6,801 nucleotides of DNA from Chloroflexota bacterium (lineage in GTDB: Bacteria; Chloroflexota; Dormibacteria; Dormibacterales; Dormibacteraceae). The DNA lies in contig VBGV01000003.1 of assembly GCA_005880755.1 (NCBI GenBank), positions 1 through 6,801 of the forward strand. The letters are read 5' to 3'. The notes beneath the pieces are model-generated. The model did not search any database, was not told the DNA's origin, and saw only the letters and a list, made by a program, of their open reading frames with translations. Of the stretch, positions 5,556-6,801 are shown piece by piece. A program made the translations under genes and the position numbers. Positions within the stretch are counted from its first letter, which is position 1; every line of letters starts with the position of its first letter.

Positions 5556-6801
5556 TTCGCCAGGCCACGGGTCTCCTCGCCCTGTGTCTCGTCTTGGTTG
5601 CATGCAGCACCGGCTCGAATTCGTCGACGGCATCGCGACCGCGCTCGACGCCGACACCGTCTCCGCCGATCTCCGCCGAATGGACCGAATACCACCGCGA
5701 CGCCGGGCGATCGGGGGTCGGACCTGCGGAACCGGCGCTCGCCGGGCCGCGTGTCGCGTGGAATGCGCCTGTTGACGCCGCGGTCTACGCGTCGCCGTTG
5801 GTGGTGTCCGGCCACGTCATCGTCGCGACCGAAAACAACACCGTCTACTCGCTCGACATCTTTACGGGACAGGCGATCTGGACCAAGCATCTTGGTGAGC
5901 CGGTGGACGCCCGTTCCCTCCCCTGCGGAAACATCACCCCGATCACCGGTATCACCGGTACTCCAGCGGTCGATCCTGCGACCGGGAGGCTCTACGTGGT
6001 CGCGTTCCTGCGCGGCTACCATCACATGCTCTTCGCGCTGAGCCTGGTCGACGGATCCGTGTTGTGGCAGCAGGACATCGACCCCGCCGGTTCGAATCCC
6101 CAGGTGCAGCAGCAGCGAGGCGCGTTGTCGATCGGTTCGGGATCCGTGTACGTGCCGCTGGGTGGGCTGTTCGGCGACTGTGGCGCGTACAACGGATTCG
6201 TCGTGGCGCTTCCGCTCGGAGGCGGTCAGGGCCGCGCGTACAAGGTGCCCTCGCAGCGCGGGGGCAGCATCTGGGCTCCGCAGGGAGCGACCATCGCGCC
6301 GGACGGCAGCGTCTACGTGGTCACGGGTAACTCGTTCGGCTCAGGTTTCGGGTACAGCGATTCCGTGCTCCAGCTTGCGCCGGACCTCGCGCCGGCGGTG
6401 AGGTCCTACTTCGCGCCCTCCAATTGGGCTGCGTTGAACGCCGGCGACACCGACCTCGGTTCTACCGGCGTGGCGCTGCTGCCTTCGCTTGCACGCGCGG
6501 TCGTGATCGGCAAGGAGGGGGTGGCGTACCTGCTTGCTGCGGGCGCGCTCGGTGGGATCGGAGGCCAGGTCGCCAGCCGCCGCGTGTGCTCGGGCGCCTG
6601 GGGAGGGTCTGCATGGCTCGATTCGACCGTCTTCGTGCCATGCGCGGACGGTTTGTACGCGCTTTCGGTCACCCCGACGTCTCTCTCGGTCGCGTGGCGC
6701 GCCCCGCGCCCCCAGCTGGGCTCGCCCATCGTCTCCGCCGGCGCGGTGTGGGCGATCGAACCTTCGTCGGGGACGCTGTACGCGATGAATCCCTCCTCCG
6801 G
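5552..6801 (+). CDS. Lipoprotein with PQQ-like beta-propeller repeats (3' end outside the window)
   Basis: The frame is open from TTG at 5552 to the window edge, giving 416 codons with no stop. The start MIRQATGLLALCLVLVACST is a lipoprotein signal with lipobox LVAC and lipidated Cys18. A Ser/Thr/Pro-rich linker (about 19-42) follows, then the entry motif EWTEYHRDAGRSGVGP (about 43-58) common in PQQ-propeller proteins. Blade signatures include VYSLDIFTGQAIW (98-110), LFALSLVDGSVLW (160-172), SVYVVTGNSFG (253-263), DGLYALSVT (366-374) and TLYAMNPSS (408-416, cut off). Cysteines 125, 210, 346 and 364 could form disulfides outside the cell. The protein is probably anchored to the outer face of the cytoplasmic membrane. 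Resemblance to BamB or PQQ dehydrogenases is at fold level; no quinone-binding or catalytic residues can be assigned. TTG overlaps the preceding TGA (TTGA), so it is probably translated by coupling. No in-frame ATG occurs before residue 160, and only TTG captures the complete signal peptide. Confidence 0.85.
   Translation, partial: MIRQATGLLALCLVLVACSTGSNSSTASRPRSTPTPSPPISAEWTEYHRDAGRSGVGPAEPALAGPRVAWNAPVDAAVYASPLVVSGHVIVATENNTVYSLDIFTGQAIWTKHLGEPVDARSLPCGNITPITGITGTPAVDPATGRLYVVAFLRGYHHMLFALSLVDGSVLWQQDIDPAGSNPQVQQQRGALSIGSGSVYVPLGGLFGDCGAYNGFVVALPLGGGQGRAYKVPSQRGGSIWAPQGATIAPDGSVYVVTGNSFGSGFGYSDSVLQLAPDLAPAVRSYFAPSNWAALNAGDTDLGSTGVALLPSLARAVVIGKEGVAYLLAAGALGGIGGQVASRRVCSGAWGGSAWLDSTVFVPCADGLYALSVTPTSLSVAWRAPRPQLGSPIVSAGAVWAIEPSSGTLYAMNPSS
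5942..5959 (+). repeat. Tandem 9-base repeat inside the lipoprotein gene
   Basis: ATCACCGGT occurs twice in direct succession and encodes Ile-Thr-Gly Ile-Thr-Gly (residues 131-136) in a propeller loop. It probably arose by local slippage and remains in frame. Confidence 0.6.

Noticed and set aside
5660..5679. Tandem CTCCGCCGA repeat in the lipoprotein gene as a possible protein-binding site
   Set aside because: It sits in the Ser/Pro-rich linker and is explained by simple codon repetition in a low-complexity segment.
5486..6025. Minus-strand open frame of 179 codons across the PPOX/lipoprotein junction
   Set aside because: It is antisense to two well-supported genes and its product is Arg-rich low-complexity sequence. 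The plus-strand lipoprotein frame, with signal peptide and propeller motifs, explains this region.

Overview
The window looks like a stretch of chromosome from a high-GC bacterium, and nothing in it suggests a phage, plasmid or insertion element. The gene mix is a short PPOX-family flavin or F420 protein, LiaF-like 'toastrack' membrane proteins, an M16C peptidase and a PQQ-type propeller lipoprotein with a Ser/Thr/Pro linker. That mix, with probable leaderless GTG starts, fits Chloroflexota, Dormibacterota or Actinomycetota-like soil lineages. The taxonomic guess is inference from gene content and style only.

There are six genes. On the plus strand, 36-1142 encodes a glutamate formimidoyltransferase with an extra helical C-terminal tail. 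It converges on a minus-strand block, and the two terminal genes overlap by 9 bases (1134-1142) with interlocked stop codons. Read in its own direction, the minus block starts with a large presequence-protease-like M16C zinc peptidase (5227 to 2285). A strong hairpin follows (2281 to 2243). Next comes a 57-residue two-helix membrane protein (2206 to 2033), and then a 300-residue membrane protein with a beta-solenoid C-terminus (2036 to 1134). The last two genes overlap by four bases (TTGA), and the 57-residue protein is plainly a free-standing copy of the N-terminal membrane hairpin of its neighbour.

A compact divergent promoter lies between 5221 and 5256. In its middle the -10 hexamers for the two strands share the bases CTAG. 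To its right, on the plus strand, are a compact PPOX-family protein (5256-5555) and a lipoprotein with PQQ-like propeller repeats (5552-6801). The lipoprotein gene runs off the window, and its start again overlaps the preceding stop as TTGA.

The features most worth following up are about gene expression and gene birth. All six chosen starts are GTG or TTG, with no ATG available near any of the N-termini. Two genes have a -10 hexamer exactly seven bases before the GTG, as expected for leaderless mRNAs. Both co-directional gene pairs are joined by the same TTGA overlap. The membrane pair carries four copies of a short Trp-Pro...Gly helix unit. I see no defence system, CRISPR array, RNA gene or mobile element.
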